The notes: a model not told the origin generated them from the letters alone. A stretch of 64,000 nt of DNA from Crocodylus rhombifer (GCA_038503035.1 JAVSML010001151.1:584697-648696), one strand, 5' to 3'; positions 23,141 to 35,630 are shown, numbered from the stretch's first letter. Numbers and translations are program-made.

Positions 23141-23578
23141 TGACCCTAAGGCTGGGCTGGCTGGGCAGCAGGAACTGCCCCAGGGCTGGCAGGACCTGTC
23201 TGGGCATGGCACATGATCCCTGTGCAACACGACAGGTTCTGTCTCTGCCCTGCTGTGCCTGTGAGGGGAGGGGGGCACACCAGGGCCAGCCCTGTGTGGC
23301 TCACTAATCCAGCTTTGCACTGGAGAGGGTCACATGGCTCCGGGAGGCATGGGTCCTGTGCACACCTCCCAGAGCCCTGCAACCTGCTCCAGTGCAAAGC
23401 CAGACTAGCAAGCTGCATGGGGCTGGGCTGGGTCCATACCCCCCACAGCCTCAGAGACATTCCCCCTGCCACTCCCCAACCCCTCCCCCCACATCCCTCT
23501 GCCACCCCTCACCCACCCACACCCATGATCCTCCCCACTTACCTTGGACAGCGCTGGGGCTGGAGGCAGCAGGAGAAC

Positions 23579-23616
23579 AAAAGAGATGCTCTGGTTGACA
23601 CCAGAGCATCTCTTTT
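23579..23616. repeat. Perfect hairpin, 16-bp arms
   Basis: aaaagagatgctctgg at 23,579-23,594 is followed by a 6-base loop and its exact reverse complement at 23,601-23,616. It lies inside the GC-rich element; the related copy near 32,790 has a degraded version. Confidence 0.9.
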
Positions 23617-23807
23617 GGAGGACTGACTCCCTGGCATGGTCTGGAACCATGCCTTGCTCCACTCTTCTGTGGAGTGGTGTTTTTAGACCCCTAGATATCC
23701 AAGGGTCTCATTTTCTCCCTGCTGCAACCTTTTTTTATTCCAACATGTGCCTCTTGCCCCGTTTGAGATGGGGCAAAAGGCATGTGTGTGTTCATCTGGA
23801 CGTGCCC

Positions 23808-25948
23808 TCTGTGTCTTAGCTTACTCATACTTTTCTATAGGTAATAGAGGGGGAGAGGAAAAGTCAGAAATAGTTGTGGAAGAGAATGAATGCATTTCAA
23901 AAAAAAAAAGAGAAAAACCGGGGGGTTTGCTACATTAGTAATAAATATTAACAGGAATAGTTTGAGGAAAATATCAAAAAACTTAACTTTTCACTTACTC
24001 TGGAAATCGTAAAGTTGTGGCCAATCTTATGAGACTGGATTCCAGCTACTGAGAATATTCTTGTCTAGTGTCACTCTTTGTTGGTGATCTCCTACTGTTC
24101 CTGCAGGTCATGTAATGAAGTCAACTCAGGGTTTTGAAAGCTTATGCTATACATCTCTGATTTATTTATCCTATAAGGTGGAAATCTACCTTGTCGTCTA
24201 CCAGAATTTAAACTAAGTACCTTCTCCTGCTGGTCATGGTCATAGACAAAGGCAAGATACAATAGAACATAATTCATATAGTTTATATTCCTCTACTCAA
24301 TAATTGAGGCTGAATAGTCTTGGAGGCTTTTTTCTAAACAAAGAGAAGCCCATCATAGGGCTTTAGAAACGCTCTCTTTCCAGTAATAAACTTACTATAT
24401 ACGAGATATATAGATATGTATATAGATGTGGAAATACATCATCTATAATGACCAATTTTATCAAGGGAATTGACATTTTCTCATTAATTAATGGCCCAAT
24501 TATAGTCCTGAGATATGTACAAGGAAAAGACCCTCTACATACAGGAAGAGGATTCATTTTTGACATCTCCATACCATATGAAAAGGATTCCAAATTTCTG
24601 AAGAGATATAGGAAAGAAGTAGGGAGGGCAGGGGAATTAGCTGACTGGCCCTAATTGGGGGAGATATAGTCAATATATTTAAGTCCACAGGTGATCCTGT
24701 TGTGCAAACACAAAGTATCTTCATGAATGGTTGGTCCTGTTTGGATGTATTTAAAGACAAACAAAGAATGTGTGTGTAAAGGAAGGAAATTTCCATCAAG
24801 AGAATATCACAAATTCTTTCTCTTCCCTTTTGCCTACCTTTTATCAGGAGTAGGTGATCAGGCACCGAGCTTTCTGGTTAAGCAGTTCCTTTCTTTACCC
24901 AGGGAACAAACCTTATCTTATTGTCATTTCTTCTTAGATAATCATCATGTAGGTTTCCCCTTTCTGTTTTTTAAGTCTACTTGCATAATGAAGTGGCACT
25001 TCTAGTCAGTAATGAATGAGGAGGAGAGCATAGCAAGATAAATCATTATCAGAAAATAGAATGTGAGTCTGGAGAGGAGGGACTGATGCTTAAAAATACA
25101 TATCTTGTCTTCAGCTTCTTTTCATTATCCCCAGTGTATAATAGCCTAGTTTTCTGGCAGTTATTTAAATACAAACTATTTTGGCCACAGGAAGAAAAAT
25201 CATGAATTGTTCCACTTCTGTGTGTTAGCAAGAATTAATTTTCCCAGAACATTAGGGATTTTGGATATAATAATGACAGAAAATATAGAAAATATAGGAT
25301 TGTTCCCCCTTTCTTTGTCTCTCCTTCTTGCTGCTCAAAAGGTTAATCAATCTCCTTCCACAAGCATATACACTGGGACTTTGAAGCAGTTTTATAGACA
25401 TAAACAATTATTTGCATTCACTCTTCTCCCTGTATTCCACAAGGAACTGAAGTCATTGATTACAGTGGAACATTTAAAACTTTGTAGCCTTACTTATGAA
25501 GGTGAGTATCAAAAAATAAATGTCAATATGTTTTGCAATTTTCTATCCCCCTTTGTTGTTTTATTGTAGCATCAATCACCACCTAACTTGTACCTCAGTT
25601 TTCCTGAGCCAAGTGAAAAATGTGGTCTTGATCAGAGGTCTCTGCCACCAACATGGGATGTGTGTGAAATAGATTGAGAGATCTTTCATGATCCTTAATG
25701 GCTTTCCTTTTTTACTTGTCTCATATATGACTCTTGGAAGAGTAAACAGTCTCCTTCCTTAGAAAGCAGAAGATCAGGAAAAATATAAATTGAAAGAGAA
25801 CTTTGAAAAAATAAAGCTAAATCAATTGTACACTAAATCAATTATAGAGTCTTTAACAACCCTCATGGCCTTTTTTCAAGGCAACTTGCTTCAGATGCAC
25901 TAGTATTGTCCATTAGTTCCTTTAAAGATTAATATGAACTAACCCTGA
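23808..25948. other. AT-rich DNA without recognisable features
   Basis: Includes an A-run at 23,902-23,911. A 120-codon open frame (25,207-25,569) shows no domain. I see no gene or repeat family. Confidence 0.5.
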
Positions 25949-25956
25949 GTCATCAT

Positions 25957-26164
25957 CAGGGAACCTGGTTTTCTCTGATATCCCAATTTTCAGATGAAAA
26001 AAGTAACTCAAAATCCACATTTTACCGTAATTAAAATGAATCACCACTATATCCATCTATTAGTGGTGCTTCATTTTAATCACAGAAAAATGTGGATTTT
26101 GGATTACCTTTTCATCTGAAAATTGGGCATTTTTTTTTTAATCAGAGAAAACCACGATCTCAGC
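25957..26164. mobile_element. Palindromic hAT MITE
   Basis: Left arm starts CAGGGAACCTGG; the right arm mirrors it through tggattttggattacctttt and ends ACCACGATCTCAG. The two ~95-bp arms meet at a short atccatctat centre. Flanking 8-mers gtcatcat (25,949) and ctcattat (26,165) match at 6 of 8. Confidence 0.85.
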
Positions 26165-26357
26165 TCATTATGAGGTGGGGCACTGGTGTTTTATTCAGAC
26201 ATCAGAATTACTGCCTAATATATAACTGCAGAAGTATGCAAGTTCTCAGTCAAAAGTGTTACTTGTTTTTGACCTTGCATAGATTTTATGGCAATTGGAA
26301 ATTACTTCAACAGTCCTTATAGTATCAGGACCATTGAATTTATTGTAAAGTGATAGT

Positions 26358-26604
26358 AAGGGATCCTGGTTTTTCTCTGATTAAAAAAAAAAAATCCCCA
26401 AGGTTTAGTTAAAAAAATCTAACCCCAAATCTGCATGTTTTCTGTGATTTCAATGAAACACCATTTAGATTTTTATATATATATTATTTTAAATATATAA
26501 ATGGCGTTTCATTTGAATCAGAGAAAAATGTGGATTTGGGGATTACTTTTTTTTAACTGAAAATTGTGGAATTTTTTTTTAATCAGAGAAAACCAGGATC
26601 CCTG
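26358..26604. mobile_element. Palindromic hAT MITE
   Basis: Same family: starts AAGGGATCCTGG, centre is a TA-rich run, ends ACCAGGATCCCTG. Flanks gtgatagt (26,350-26,357) and gtgataat (26,605-26,612) match at 7 of 8, an 8-bp target duplication. Confidence 0.92.
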
Positions 26605-26612
26605 GTGATAAT

Positions 26613-28888
26613 TGCTAAGTACATTAAAGAAGGTTGAGGCAAAAGAGCTCTAACTTTTGAGTTGCTCTAAGTACCCAAGTTTATGTCATGAACAAGCAGA
26701 AGATGTTAGTTCTTGTGGTAGTGGTGGGGGAGCTCAGAGCCTGAATGCATTGCCTAAGTTCAAAAGGTAGTCATGGCTCCTGCATGACTGCCAGTGTGCT
26801 CCATGGGTTCTGCAGGCTGCTGGAGACTCCTGAATGGTGCTGAATGGCCTAGCCACCCATGATTGGCTGGCGGGGACATCACAGCCTCCCACTTGGACCT
26901 GATGCTCATCATGGCATGCTCCCTCATGGCCACAAGCCACCAGTCAGTCATTTCATGCATACCTATCCACCACATCCTGCACTGACTGTGTGTGTGTGTG
27001 CAAGTGTATGTGTGCACATCCCAGATGCCTGTATTTTCCTCCAACAGTGCTGGTGGCCCTGGCCCCACATAAAAGTAAGCTGTCTGGAGCTACCAGCTAA
27101 AACTGGGTAATATTACCTGCTCCAGAAATTGGAGGGGAGCCCAGGGGCTTCGTATATCCGCAGAGACTGTGCTGTTCTCCCGCAGCAGGATCCAGACTCA
27201 GAGTGGTCTGGCCTGGTGGACTGGTGGGCCATGTCCCTGCCTCTCTCTCCCATTCTGAGCACTCCTATGCCCTTCTGGGGTTGGCCTGGAAACTCTTTGG
27301 ATCCTATGCCTAAGTCATAAACCTCCAGCAGCCAAGTAGTAAGTTGGTCCTGGAAGGCAGGCTGAGTCAATGCCAGTTGTGGCAGCAGGTCTTGGGCAGC
27401 CTGGTCCCTGTACCTTTCCCCACCGCTGCTCTCCAGAGTGGGCCTCACCACCAGCCACCTTCCTGGTTCCTTGGACCACAAGTCAGGGTCTCCTGCATAC
27501 CAGAAATACTGGTCTGGGGCTCTCCTGCACCACAGCATCCCCCATTTAAGGCATTGTGGAGTGTTCCCTTGAAGACCCCAAGGGTCTCTATTTAACAACA
27601 AAGGGGCCAGATAATTGTTATTATCCTCAAAACCTCAGGGGAACGTTGTGAAATATTATCTATATAGGTAGGTCGATTTAAGGGTTCAGTTGGTCAGATA
27701 TTGACTTACAACCCAGCCCCATCTGACACCATCAGAGTGCACAGAGACACAAAGAGTTGGATTAAGAAACTGTATGAATAAACAACATTAACCACTATGA
27801 ATGTAAAAAAACAAACAGAAAACATCTCCAGGGATGCATTATAAACAAGAGAACAGATTACAAACACTATGGACACTGAGGTATATTGAGGATTTCTATT
27901 TCTTTCCCTTCAGGGGTACTCAGAACCTCAGTCTCAGGGTGGATAATACATTACCAAATTCAAATGAATGTTGACACTAGCTTCAGGGAAACCTCCAACA
28001 GCTCACTTGAATATCTAGATAAGATAAGGCAGAGATAGCAAGGCAGGAAAAGCCCTGAACAAAGAAATTTACACACCTTATACACTTTTTGAACTCCCAT
28101 ACATATTAATCAAGTCTTCTCTAACCATTCACAGGCCAATTAAGCAAGACTCACAGAAAGCTGGACACGTTTTCCTGCCAAAGCAGGTTACTTGGCATGC
28201 ATAATATGTGTATTTAGGTCATGACCTCAGACAGGGAAAACAGTCAATTTTTCCAGAGCCTTCATTCCTTCTATTCATGTGAGCATGCTCATGGTGTAAT
28301 CAAGGCTGAGAACCAGGGGTGTGTACACCCCCATGGCTGCCATCCAGGGTCCAACTTCAGGGGACTCTTGACCATGTTGTTGCAGTGAAGACTCCCTAGA
28401 GTGGAGCTTCCCATGGCACTCCTGCCTAGGAGGGCAATGGTCCTCCCACAGGAGGTAGTGTTGACATGTCTCAGGAATGTTATAGCAGGATCCCAAGCAG
28501 TCTTTTACCCTCTGCATAAACTCCTTATCCTGGCATTGCAAATCTTTCAGCTCCATAGCAGTGAGGGTCTCCTCCCTAGAACACCAGATAGTCATTCATA
28601 GAATTAATTCGTGAACCTTTTGCAATGTGTTCCTGGGCTTGGATGGCTCATTTCAGTGGCATGACAGCATGAGTGAAGGCAGTCACCAACTTGTCTATTC
28701 CAACTGCTCACATCAAAGACTCATTTAGTCTTTGTTTTGGTGTCTTTGGGTGACCATCCTGGATCCGATATCTCAGCCTTCACAACTACACCTCTCGCAC
28801 ACAAGTGAAGAGTCTGCAGAAAAGGGGGACCAATAGTGAGCTCTTTGTTTGCACCCTTTCCCTGACTGGGGCTGGAAGCTATACAGCA
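26613..28888. other. Unassigned DNA, partly GC-rich
   Basis: A (TG)n run lies near 26,987-27,000. 26,720-27,600 and 28,275-28,600 are GC-richer than their surroundings. The minus-strand open frames of 162 codons (27,113-27,601) and 106 codons (28,275-28,595) carry no domain I recognise. An unrecognised retroelement is possible, and I do not call a gene. Confidence 0.35.
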
Positions 28889-28896
28889 CTAACCAC

Positions 28897-29126
28897 CAGG
28901 GATCCTGGTTTTCTCAAAAAAACCCAAACATTCTCCCCCACCAAAAAAAACCTCCCCAATTTTCATATTAAAAAAAAGTAACCCTATCTATCTATCTATC
29001 TATCTAATAATGGTATTTCATTTTTGATTATGAAAAAAATGTGGATTTGGGGTTACTTTTTAAAATTGAAAACTGGGGAGTTTTTTTTTGTGTTTGTTTT
29101 TTAATTAGAGAAAACCAGGATCCTTG
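28897..29126. mobile_element. Palindromic hAT MITE with (ATCT)n centre
   Basis: Starts CAGGGATCCTGG and ends CCAGGATCCTTG. The arms meet at a ctatctatctatct run (28,984-29,006). Flanks ctaaccac and ttgaccac match at 6 of 8. Confidence 0.88.
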
Positions 29127-29699
29127 TTGACCACACCATGAAATACCTGTGTTCTGCCTCCCTAATGGAAAAATCTGAATGCCTGGGTTCCCTCTCCTTG
29201 CTCTGGGAGCTGGGAGGGCTGGAAAATGAGGTGTCTGAGCCTGGATGGATGAGCCATCTCTGGTCCTTTGGGAGGAGAGGGAGTAGGTGTGTTTTTGCTG
29301 GGGAGAATTCCCATTTCCCATGTGTCTTACTTGCAGTAGTGCTCATAAGTAGGTGCTCTACCAAATGGTACCCAGAGAAGTGTCAGTGAAAACCCAGGGT
29401 TGTGACTGTTGGTTACACCTTGGCTGTGGAGCTCAAAAAAAGATTTTAGTGTCTTTTTGGGTTTGTTTGGGTGCTGTTTTTTCTAAAATATTTCCACATC
29501 AATATGCTGGCCTCTCTTGGGAAAGCAATGTGACCCTGACAGATGGGTCAGCCAATTGTTAATTAACCAGATTTATGATCCCACTCAATGTAAGCCTTCT
29601 GCCAGTCACTGGTCAGCAGCAATAAGGGCCAGGTGCAATTTTTGGGGTGTAAATATATTTAACTTTGGCTTGAGCACCAATCCATACCTTGTAGGGAAC
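29127..29699. other. Unassigned DNA
   Basis: No recognisable gene or repeat; short open frames only. Confidence 0.4.
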
Positions 29700-30100
29700 A
29701 CTACATAAATGACTAGAGTGTCCCACGTAAACAAAACCCCCTCCTTGCAAGCAGTGTAAACACAGAGAACAAATTTATTACTGAAAACAAAGGCAAAGAC
29801 AACAAAGGAAACACTAAATACAATTTAAAACACTACCAACTACAAGGCATAGTTCAAAGATTGCATCCTCTAGGGGTAGTTTCACCAATGCCCACGCAGC
29901 CTGGGACTTGGGGTTTGCACCTTTATACCGGCCGTTCAGCAATGGGTTAGAGAAAGGAGCTTCACTGGAGAGCCCTTTGAGCTGCTCCTTGGGTTCACTG
30001 GGCCATAGGAAAATGCAAGAGGGCATAGGTCCTTCTATATTGCAAGGGGCCCCTTGTTTCTTCCTGTGATGCTGTAGGGTGATCCTCATTTCCATATGAT
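29700..30100 (-). mobile_element. Candidate LTR (minus strand), U3/R/U5-like order
   Basis: Minus strand shows a TATA-like ccggtataaagg near 29,930, then after about 150 bases cagtaataaatttgttc (polyadenylation-signal-like, near 29,775), then a tgtgtttacactgcttgc GT-rich stretch. This spacing fits an LTR promoter, R and U5. Neither TG/CA ends nor a target duplication could be fixed, and no gag, pol or env is nearby. The U3 side could extend beyond 30,600. Confidence 0.35.
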
Positions 30101-31677
30101 GGCCTTGAGGGGTTGACTGTGGTGCCAGGCAGCATTCTGAACCCCCTACAGTCCTACTCCCAATCCCTACTCTTCTGGGCAGAAACTTTAAAAAGAAAAC
30201 ATTGAAGGAGAGTTCAGGCCCAGTGAGGTATGCCTGACCTGGGGAGCAAAAACTCAGCCAGGCCTACACTACACTGAGGTCTGAACATATAGCTAGGGTT
30301 CAGTTGCACAACAAGGGTGAAACTCCATAGCTGTAGAAACAGCAGGGGGGAAAAAGGCCCAGGCCCAAGGCTGCAGCCTAGACATCTGGTCTCAGTTATA
30401 TTCCAGGCTGAGATGATACAATTACAAATCAGAGGGAGCCAGCTCCTGTAGCCAGTAATTGTCAGGTCCTATTCCTGGGCAGTTTGCTCCAGTGATTAAG
30501 ACTCCCATGATGTTAACTCACTTAAGGGGGAAAAAAAGAAAAGAAAGGGAGAAAATAGTAGTCACACACTCTAAAACAGACTTTCTGTCCCTCTACTTGA
30601 GCCTTTCCCTTCAATAGTGTTTGTTTGCCTCTTCAGTGAAGAGACCCCCCCATGGGGAGCAGGTTTTTCTGGCTTCCAACGTGGCCATGCAGCTCTCAGC
30701 AGACAGATGAATAAAAGCCCCAGAACATTAGTGAGTTGTTCTTATATACTTGATGTGACATCACCCAAGCCTTGTCCAATCAGGGAGGGCCATATTTTAA
30801 TTTTTCTCCCCACCAGTCTGCCCAAATAATCCTCATTGGCCAGAGGATTTTACATGTTTTCTCTAGATACAGGACCCAGCTTGCCATGTGCTAAGCACAT
30901 GGTCAGAATAGCAGGGGCCATCTTGCCCATATGAAAACACACACACACACAAAACACAGTATACAATTCAGTGTGTGTGGGTGGATGTAACTCATATTAT
31001 TACCATGACTTACTGCCATGACAAAAGGTGTCCATCTTTAAAAAAAAAATTAAAAAGATGATTATTGTATTATAAAGATCTCTATGTAGCAGAAACTTTG
31101 TAAAAGCCTTACTCAGAGCAGCATCGGGTCTTCCTTTCATCTCTGACTGTATAGATTTCTTTATTGGTCCATTACACATTCATGTTTGACTGACTATCAG
31201 TGCTTCTTTTAGCATTTCTGTATGCCATAGCAACTTCATGAGCATCAATAAAATGCAACCTCGATGTACAAATGACCTATAAAATGATTTAACTAATAAC
31301 CTTGTCTTTATCATTTCACTAACCCTAAGTATAGAACATCAGGGAAATGTCAGGTTCACAATTCAGGCACCATGAGCCTTTTTTTTCTATGTAACTTGAA
31401 ATATAGGACTTGTTTCTAATAGAGGAGCAATTGGATTTTTAAAACTCATGATGGAAATGCATGCACCCCATTCTAGAGAGATCTGTTTTCAACAAAGCAT
31501 TCTGTCCCAAATCCAGGTCCATCTGTATATGGGTAAGTAGTGTTCCTACTTATCCATAAGTGGCTCCTAGGACATTTATGCAGGTTTTAGATCCTGCGTC
31601 CTCATGGGAAAACACGTAACTCTGTGCAACACCCAAAATAAAGAGGAGGACAGTTGGCTGTCATAGGTTGCCCAACA
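30101..31677. other. Unassigned DNA
   Basis: 30,600-30,850 contains CCAAT-type strings in both directions and may be the upstream part of the LTR-like sequence. A (CA)n run lies at 30,938-30,953. The rest is AT-rich without features. Confidence 0.35.
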
Positions 31678-31685
31678 GTCTAGTG

Positions 31686-32135
31686 CCTGGGTGTTCAACC
31701 TTCAGACCATGGGCCAAATGCAGTACATCTCATCTGGCTCATGGGGATCCCCACATGTCCAGAAATTTGGCAGAAGAGGAGCAGTGGCCATCATCCCCCC
31801 CACCAAATTCCCAAGCCCTGCACACACACCCTTCACCTACTAAACCAATCTATGCCCCTCTCCCCCAGCTTCTAGATTGGAAACAGGCCACACATACTTC
31901 CCCCCCTGTGGGGCCAGGTTGCGGTTGGGCTATACTCCCTTACCCCTGCAGGGCCAAATCAAGCTCCTTTTCTCTGTGGGGTCATGCTGGGGACTGCCTA
32001 CCCCCATACATGGCTGGGTAGTGTCAGCTGCACCTGCCCTGGGGGCTGGATTGGGACCACCGTCTAGATCTGGCCTGTGGATGGACTGGGAACTGCCCAT
32101 TTGGCCCTCTGGGCAAAAAAGGTTGGGCACCACTG
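31686..32135. mobile_element. hAT-type MITE (Charlie-like terminus)
   Basis: Right end ggttgggcaccactg gives the terminus CAGTGGTGCCCAACC, a classic hAT end. The left end CCTGGGTGTTCAACC aligns with it at 10 of 15 positions. Flanks gtctagtg (31,678-31,685) and gcctagta (32,136-32,143) match at 6 of 8. The 450-bp interior has no transposase. Confidence 0.75.
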
Positions 32136-32143
32136 GCCTAGTA

Positions 32144-32619
32144 GTTAGGTCATTTGTCTAGGAATGGAGACCTAATTTCTACACCTCCCTCATTTTACAT
32201 TAATACTTCAAAGGCTAGCACAATACCTTAGGACAGTCCTAATGTTGACAAAACTATATGAATTTTGAGGAAGATAATTGAAATGTGTACAATACATGTT
32301 TTACACATAACCAAAATATCTACTGCTTTAGGTTTTGAAGGAAAGTAACATTAGTGGAAAATTGGCAATGTCTTCTGTTTCACAAAGAACTTTCATTATT
32401 TTACCAAGAGCCCAATTTACAATTGAAAGGGGGGAAAATAAAGCATTGGGTAAACATAGTTTCTGGCAGAACACAAACTTGAATCTAACATTCCAATAAC
32501 TGAGCAGGTTACACATAACACTTATTTAAATACATGACCTAACTTATTCAACTTGTTTCAGGAGGACGTTGATTGTTGAGGACCCAAAATGGAGGGAATG
32601 ACATATCTCAAGACAATAT
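32144..32619. other. AT-rich spacer
   Basis: No recognisable feature. Confidence 0.5.
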
Positions 32620-33670
32620 GGGCACTTCCAGATGAGCCCACACTTGCCTCTTGCCACATCTCAAAGCAGTTTGAGACATGGCAAGAGGGAGGGTGGGAAC
32701 AAAACAATGTTCCCCATATTCAGGTATCAAAAATAAATAAATAAATCAGCCCCCTGAGGCAACTGGAGGCTTCAGTCTTCCAAAGACATGCTCTGGTAGC
32801 TGGCCAAAGCATCTCTATGGCTGCCTCTTGCCCTGGTGCTGAAGCCCACTGCCTCCACAAGTGAGGCAGCCTGGAGGGGTGTATGCTGCAGCCTCATGGG
32901 ACCAGGCTCCATCCCAAGTAAGTAAGAGACTGGGGGTAGGGGGGGGCTGCAGCAGAGGGGCTATGTGGGTACAGGGGACTGTAGGTGTGAGAGTGGGCTT
33001 TTTGGGAGGAGTAGGTCCCCTTCCTGCTCCCTACATGGCCCACAGTTGTTACCTGGGGCCCTGAACCTCTCATGGGGACCACCTGTTGTGCCAAGCCAGG
33101 TCCTGCATGCATGGAACCAACCCGGCCTCATGGTGTGCACGGCCTTTGTAAGCAGGACACAGCTCAGCATGACACATGATCTCTGCAAGTGGTGCAGGGC
33201 CCTGGGTGACATCCCAAGTGGCCTGAAGCTGCCTGAAGGTGCACGGTGCCATGCCAGGTCAAGCTGGGCCTGCATGATGTGCATAGGTGGTACTGAATGC
33301 CAGGAAGCCAGGGCCAAGCCATGCTGCTCCATGGCATGGGAGGGCTGTGCCAGGAGAGTCCCAACACCTGGATGGGCTGCTACTGCCACAGAGGGAGGAC
33401 TGTGGGCCATGTGGGAGGGGCATGAGGGCCTTGTGGGGGGGCATGTGTGCCATGCAGGGGGGGTTGTGCCCTGTGGGTGGGCAGGGGACCCACCCTTCCT
33501 GAGCAGCCCCCCTACACAGTTCCCCCACACCCACAGTCCCCCCACAATCCCCCCACACGTAACCACATACCCCACATCCTCCCACATTAACCCCTACACA
33601 CACCCAACCACATCCTCCCAAACTCCTTCCCACCCACTTCCTGCAACCCCCCCATCCACACCCATCATGC
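32620..33670 (+). mobile_element. GC-rich non-autonomous element, plus orientation
   Basis: Starts GGGCACTTCCAGATGA, followed by the tgccacatctcaaa(g/c) inverted motif. The right part (33,480-33,670) is CA/C-rich (cccccacacccacagtcccc) and matches the left part of the 22,560 element in reverse complement. Long open frames on both strands (for example 241 codons, 32,965-33,690) are compositional: they are rich in Pro, His, Trp and Cys and are not conserved in the partner copy. Confidence 0.6.
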
Positions 33671-33924
33671 CCTGCTGCCAGACAGGATGAGACCTGCTAA
33701 CAGAAGCTGTGGCTGCAGTGGAAGCTGTCCCCACCTTCAAGCTAGTGAAGCTGTCAGGGGGAGCTCTAATTTTTCTATGATCAGAAAACCAAAAGCAAAT
33801 ATCAAAACATCGATATTTAGAATTTATTTTATTGTCAGGATAGAGACACAGTAGGCTTCAAAATTGCTTTAAAATTGTCAATATATCAATGAAACATTGC
33901 CCAACTGATCTCTCTCTCTCTGTC

Positions 33925-33928
<4 letters not shown>
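33671..33928. other. Unassigned spacer
   Basis: Nothing recognisable; includes a TC-rich run next to the CA repeat. Confidence 0.4.

Positions 33929-33986
<58 letters not shown>
33929..33986. repeat. (CA)n microsatellite
   Basis: About 58 bases of perfect CA dinucleotides, at the centre of a decayed palindromic MITE. Confidence 0.97.
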
Positions 33987-33990
<4 letters not shown>

Positions 33991-34110
33991 GGTCTTTTGT
34001 TTTAATTGTGAAAGAACATGGATTTTGGGGTATTTTAAAGAGTTAATTTGTAATTTTTTTATCAGGGATTTTGCAGTTTTTAAATAGGGAACACAAGAAA
34101 TCCTGCTAGT
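33987..34110. mobile_element. Right arm of a diverged palindromic MITE
   Basis: ttttaattgtgaaagaacat, ggattttggggtatttta and the terminal atagggaacacaagaaatcctg follow the order of the family's right arm. The left arm is not clear. It abuts an inverted copy of the 3.7-kb element. Confidence 0.5.
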
Positions 34111-34832
34111 GAGGCAAGTGGCAGGACCTAGGCAGAGGATCCTGTTTGGCACTGGCACCCAGGACCCAGCTGGAGGTGGGTAACCTCCTGGCCACTTGCG
34201 GCCAGGACATGATTTGACAATTTGAAGCAGGCCACCACACTAAGAACAGCTTCCAGGTGAGAGCTGTCCAAATGGCAGTGTGGCAGCACACATGCAGTAG
34301 TGCCGCACAAAGGCCAACTGTGCAGTCATAGCCCACTGGCAGCTGTCCCAGAGGCGCAGATTCCTCTGCTGCACCTGTGCATTCCCCATCTGGGTTTGGT
34401 AGGTGTGCAGCCTTGGTGCCACATACGGTCACAGGTAGAGGTGGCAGCAGGTCATAGCCAGGCAGCAGCCCCCACAGCCAGACTCCTGCAGTGAGTGGAG
34501 GGTGCAGGGAACTCTCAGGACTGTTTCAGCAGGCCAGCTGCCACAAGGGGTTAGTATTCCCAGATACCAACTGGCTGGGCTCCAGAAGCTTGCCAGGACA
34601 GCTTTTTTATACTGCTGGGGCCAGTGCAAATAGTGGCCCCACACTCTAGCTCCCTCGGGCTGCAGATCTGGGAGGAGCTGAGCAGGGTTATTTTCCCCCA
34701 AGTGGCACAACTTGCCCCACACTGAAGTGCATGTCTAGGCACATGCACTGAGGCAAAAATGCCCAGCTCAAATTTGTGCCACTCCTATTTCAACTGCTGG
34801 AAGCACATATTCCTCTATGTGTGGACCTGCCC
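34111..34832 (-). mobile_element. Inverted copy of the 3.7-kb Harbinger-like element
   Basis: Minus-strand translation shares SAPLGQLPVGYDC..VGLCAAL and KLFLVWWPASNCQ with the plus strand of 3,717-4,597. The end at 34,832 reads, in reverse, GGGCAGGTCCACACATAGAGG, like the terminus at 3,717. The other terminus is missing, truncated where the palindromic MITE arm begins. Confidence 0.75.
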
Positions 34833-35147
34833 TATGATCCTAAGTCAGTTATTTAGGCACCTAAGCCTCTTCTCTTTTCTAATGAATTTATTACTGGCTA
34901 GCTCAGATGCCTGCCTGCTTAGTGTGTTATGTTCTGTAGACCTTTTGTTTAGATGCCTAAGATTATGTTTCCACAGCACAATGAAGTTCTATGCTGAGAT
35001 GCCCAAACAAGCTGCTAATAAGTTAGCACACATACTAGGGTCTACATGTCTCAAGACCTACAGAAACAAGATATTTCTGGTATATATATGCATTTTATGA
35101 ATCTCATAGGCACCTATTTTAGGGTTAAGAGTCCAGTAAGTGACTCT
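34833..35147. other. Short unassigned spacer
   Basis: No recognisable feature. Confidence 0.5.
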
Positions 35148-35630
35148 GGGCATGTCTACATGTGCATATTAATGTGACACAATAAACTTCGGAGCTTATC
35201 ATTTTGGAATTTATTGCTCTGGGGAACCAATGTTTGCATGTGAACCCAGGACCACTTTGAGCTAGGTTGGAGTAACCCCAGTTGGCAAGGGACTAAGGTA
35301 GCCTGCCAGTCAGGCCTGCTCTGACACAGTTCAATCTGCTGTGGAGGAGCTGGCTGGGGCACAAAGGTTTTCAGTGTGGGGCTAGCTGGAAGGCAGCCCC
35401 CATTCTAAAGCACCCTCCTGGTCCAGTCAGCTGGGTCAGTGTCTACACATGTGCTGCTGTTCACAAAAAAACTCTGCAGCAGGGTAGTACTTGTATTTAC
35501 AAGTACTATTCTGCTACAGAGTATATTAGTTTCCTTTAGCCTAATAGGGTTGCACAAGTAAACACCAAGATGTTTTAATGCAGAGTTAATTTGGCAACAC
35601 CACAGTAAATGTTTTGTGTAGACATGACCC
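35148..35630. mobile_element. MITE with GGGCATGTCTACA-type termini
   Basis: Left end GGGCATGTCTACATGTG; reverse complement of the right end, GGGTCATGTCTACACAA. CTCT lies immediately outside both ends (35,144-35,147 and 35,631-35,634), so the target duplication may be 2-4 bp. No coding capacity. Confidence 0.6.

Larger units (their letters stand above)
22560..23807 (-). mobile_element. GC-rich non-autonomous element, minus orientation (partner of 32.6 kb copy)
   Basis: The right edge ends catctggacgtgccc; read in reverse it starts GGGCACGTCCAGATGA. The copy at 32,620 starts GGGCACTTCCAGATGA. Both have next to it a palindromic run around gccccatctcaaa. The far side (22,560-22,760 here) matches 33,480-33,670 there in reverse. 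The terminus resembles the Harbinger-like MITE at 3,717, but I could not find a second terminus or a target duplication. The interior carries minisatellites and long GC-rich open frames with no protein family. The family is unnamed here. Confidence 0.6.

Noticed and set aside
22556..23320. 254-codon minus-strand open frame
   Set aside because: It lies across minisatellites in a GC-rich repeat, is Pro/His/Gly-rich with internal repeats, and is not conserved in the homologous copy at 32,620-33,670.
27113..27601. 162-codon minus-strand open frame
   Set aside because: No domain, no splice or promoter context and no second copy in the window. It may belong to an unknown repeat, and I cannot support a gene.
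32965..33690. 241-codon plus-strand open frame (and a 208-codon one opposite)
   Set aside because: Both strands are open because the repeat is GC-rich and low in stops. There is no domain and no match to the partner element's frames.
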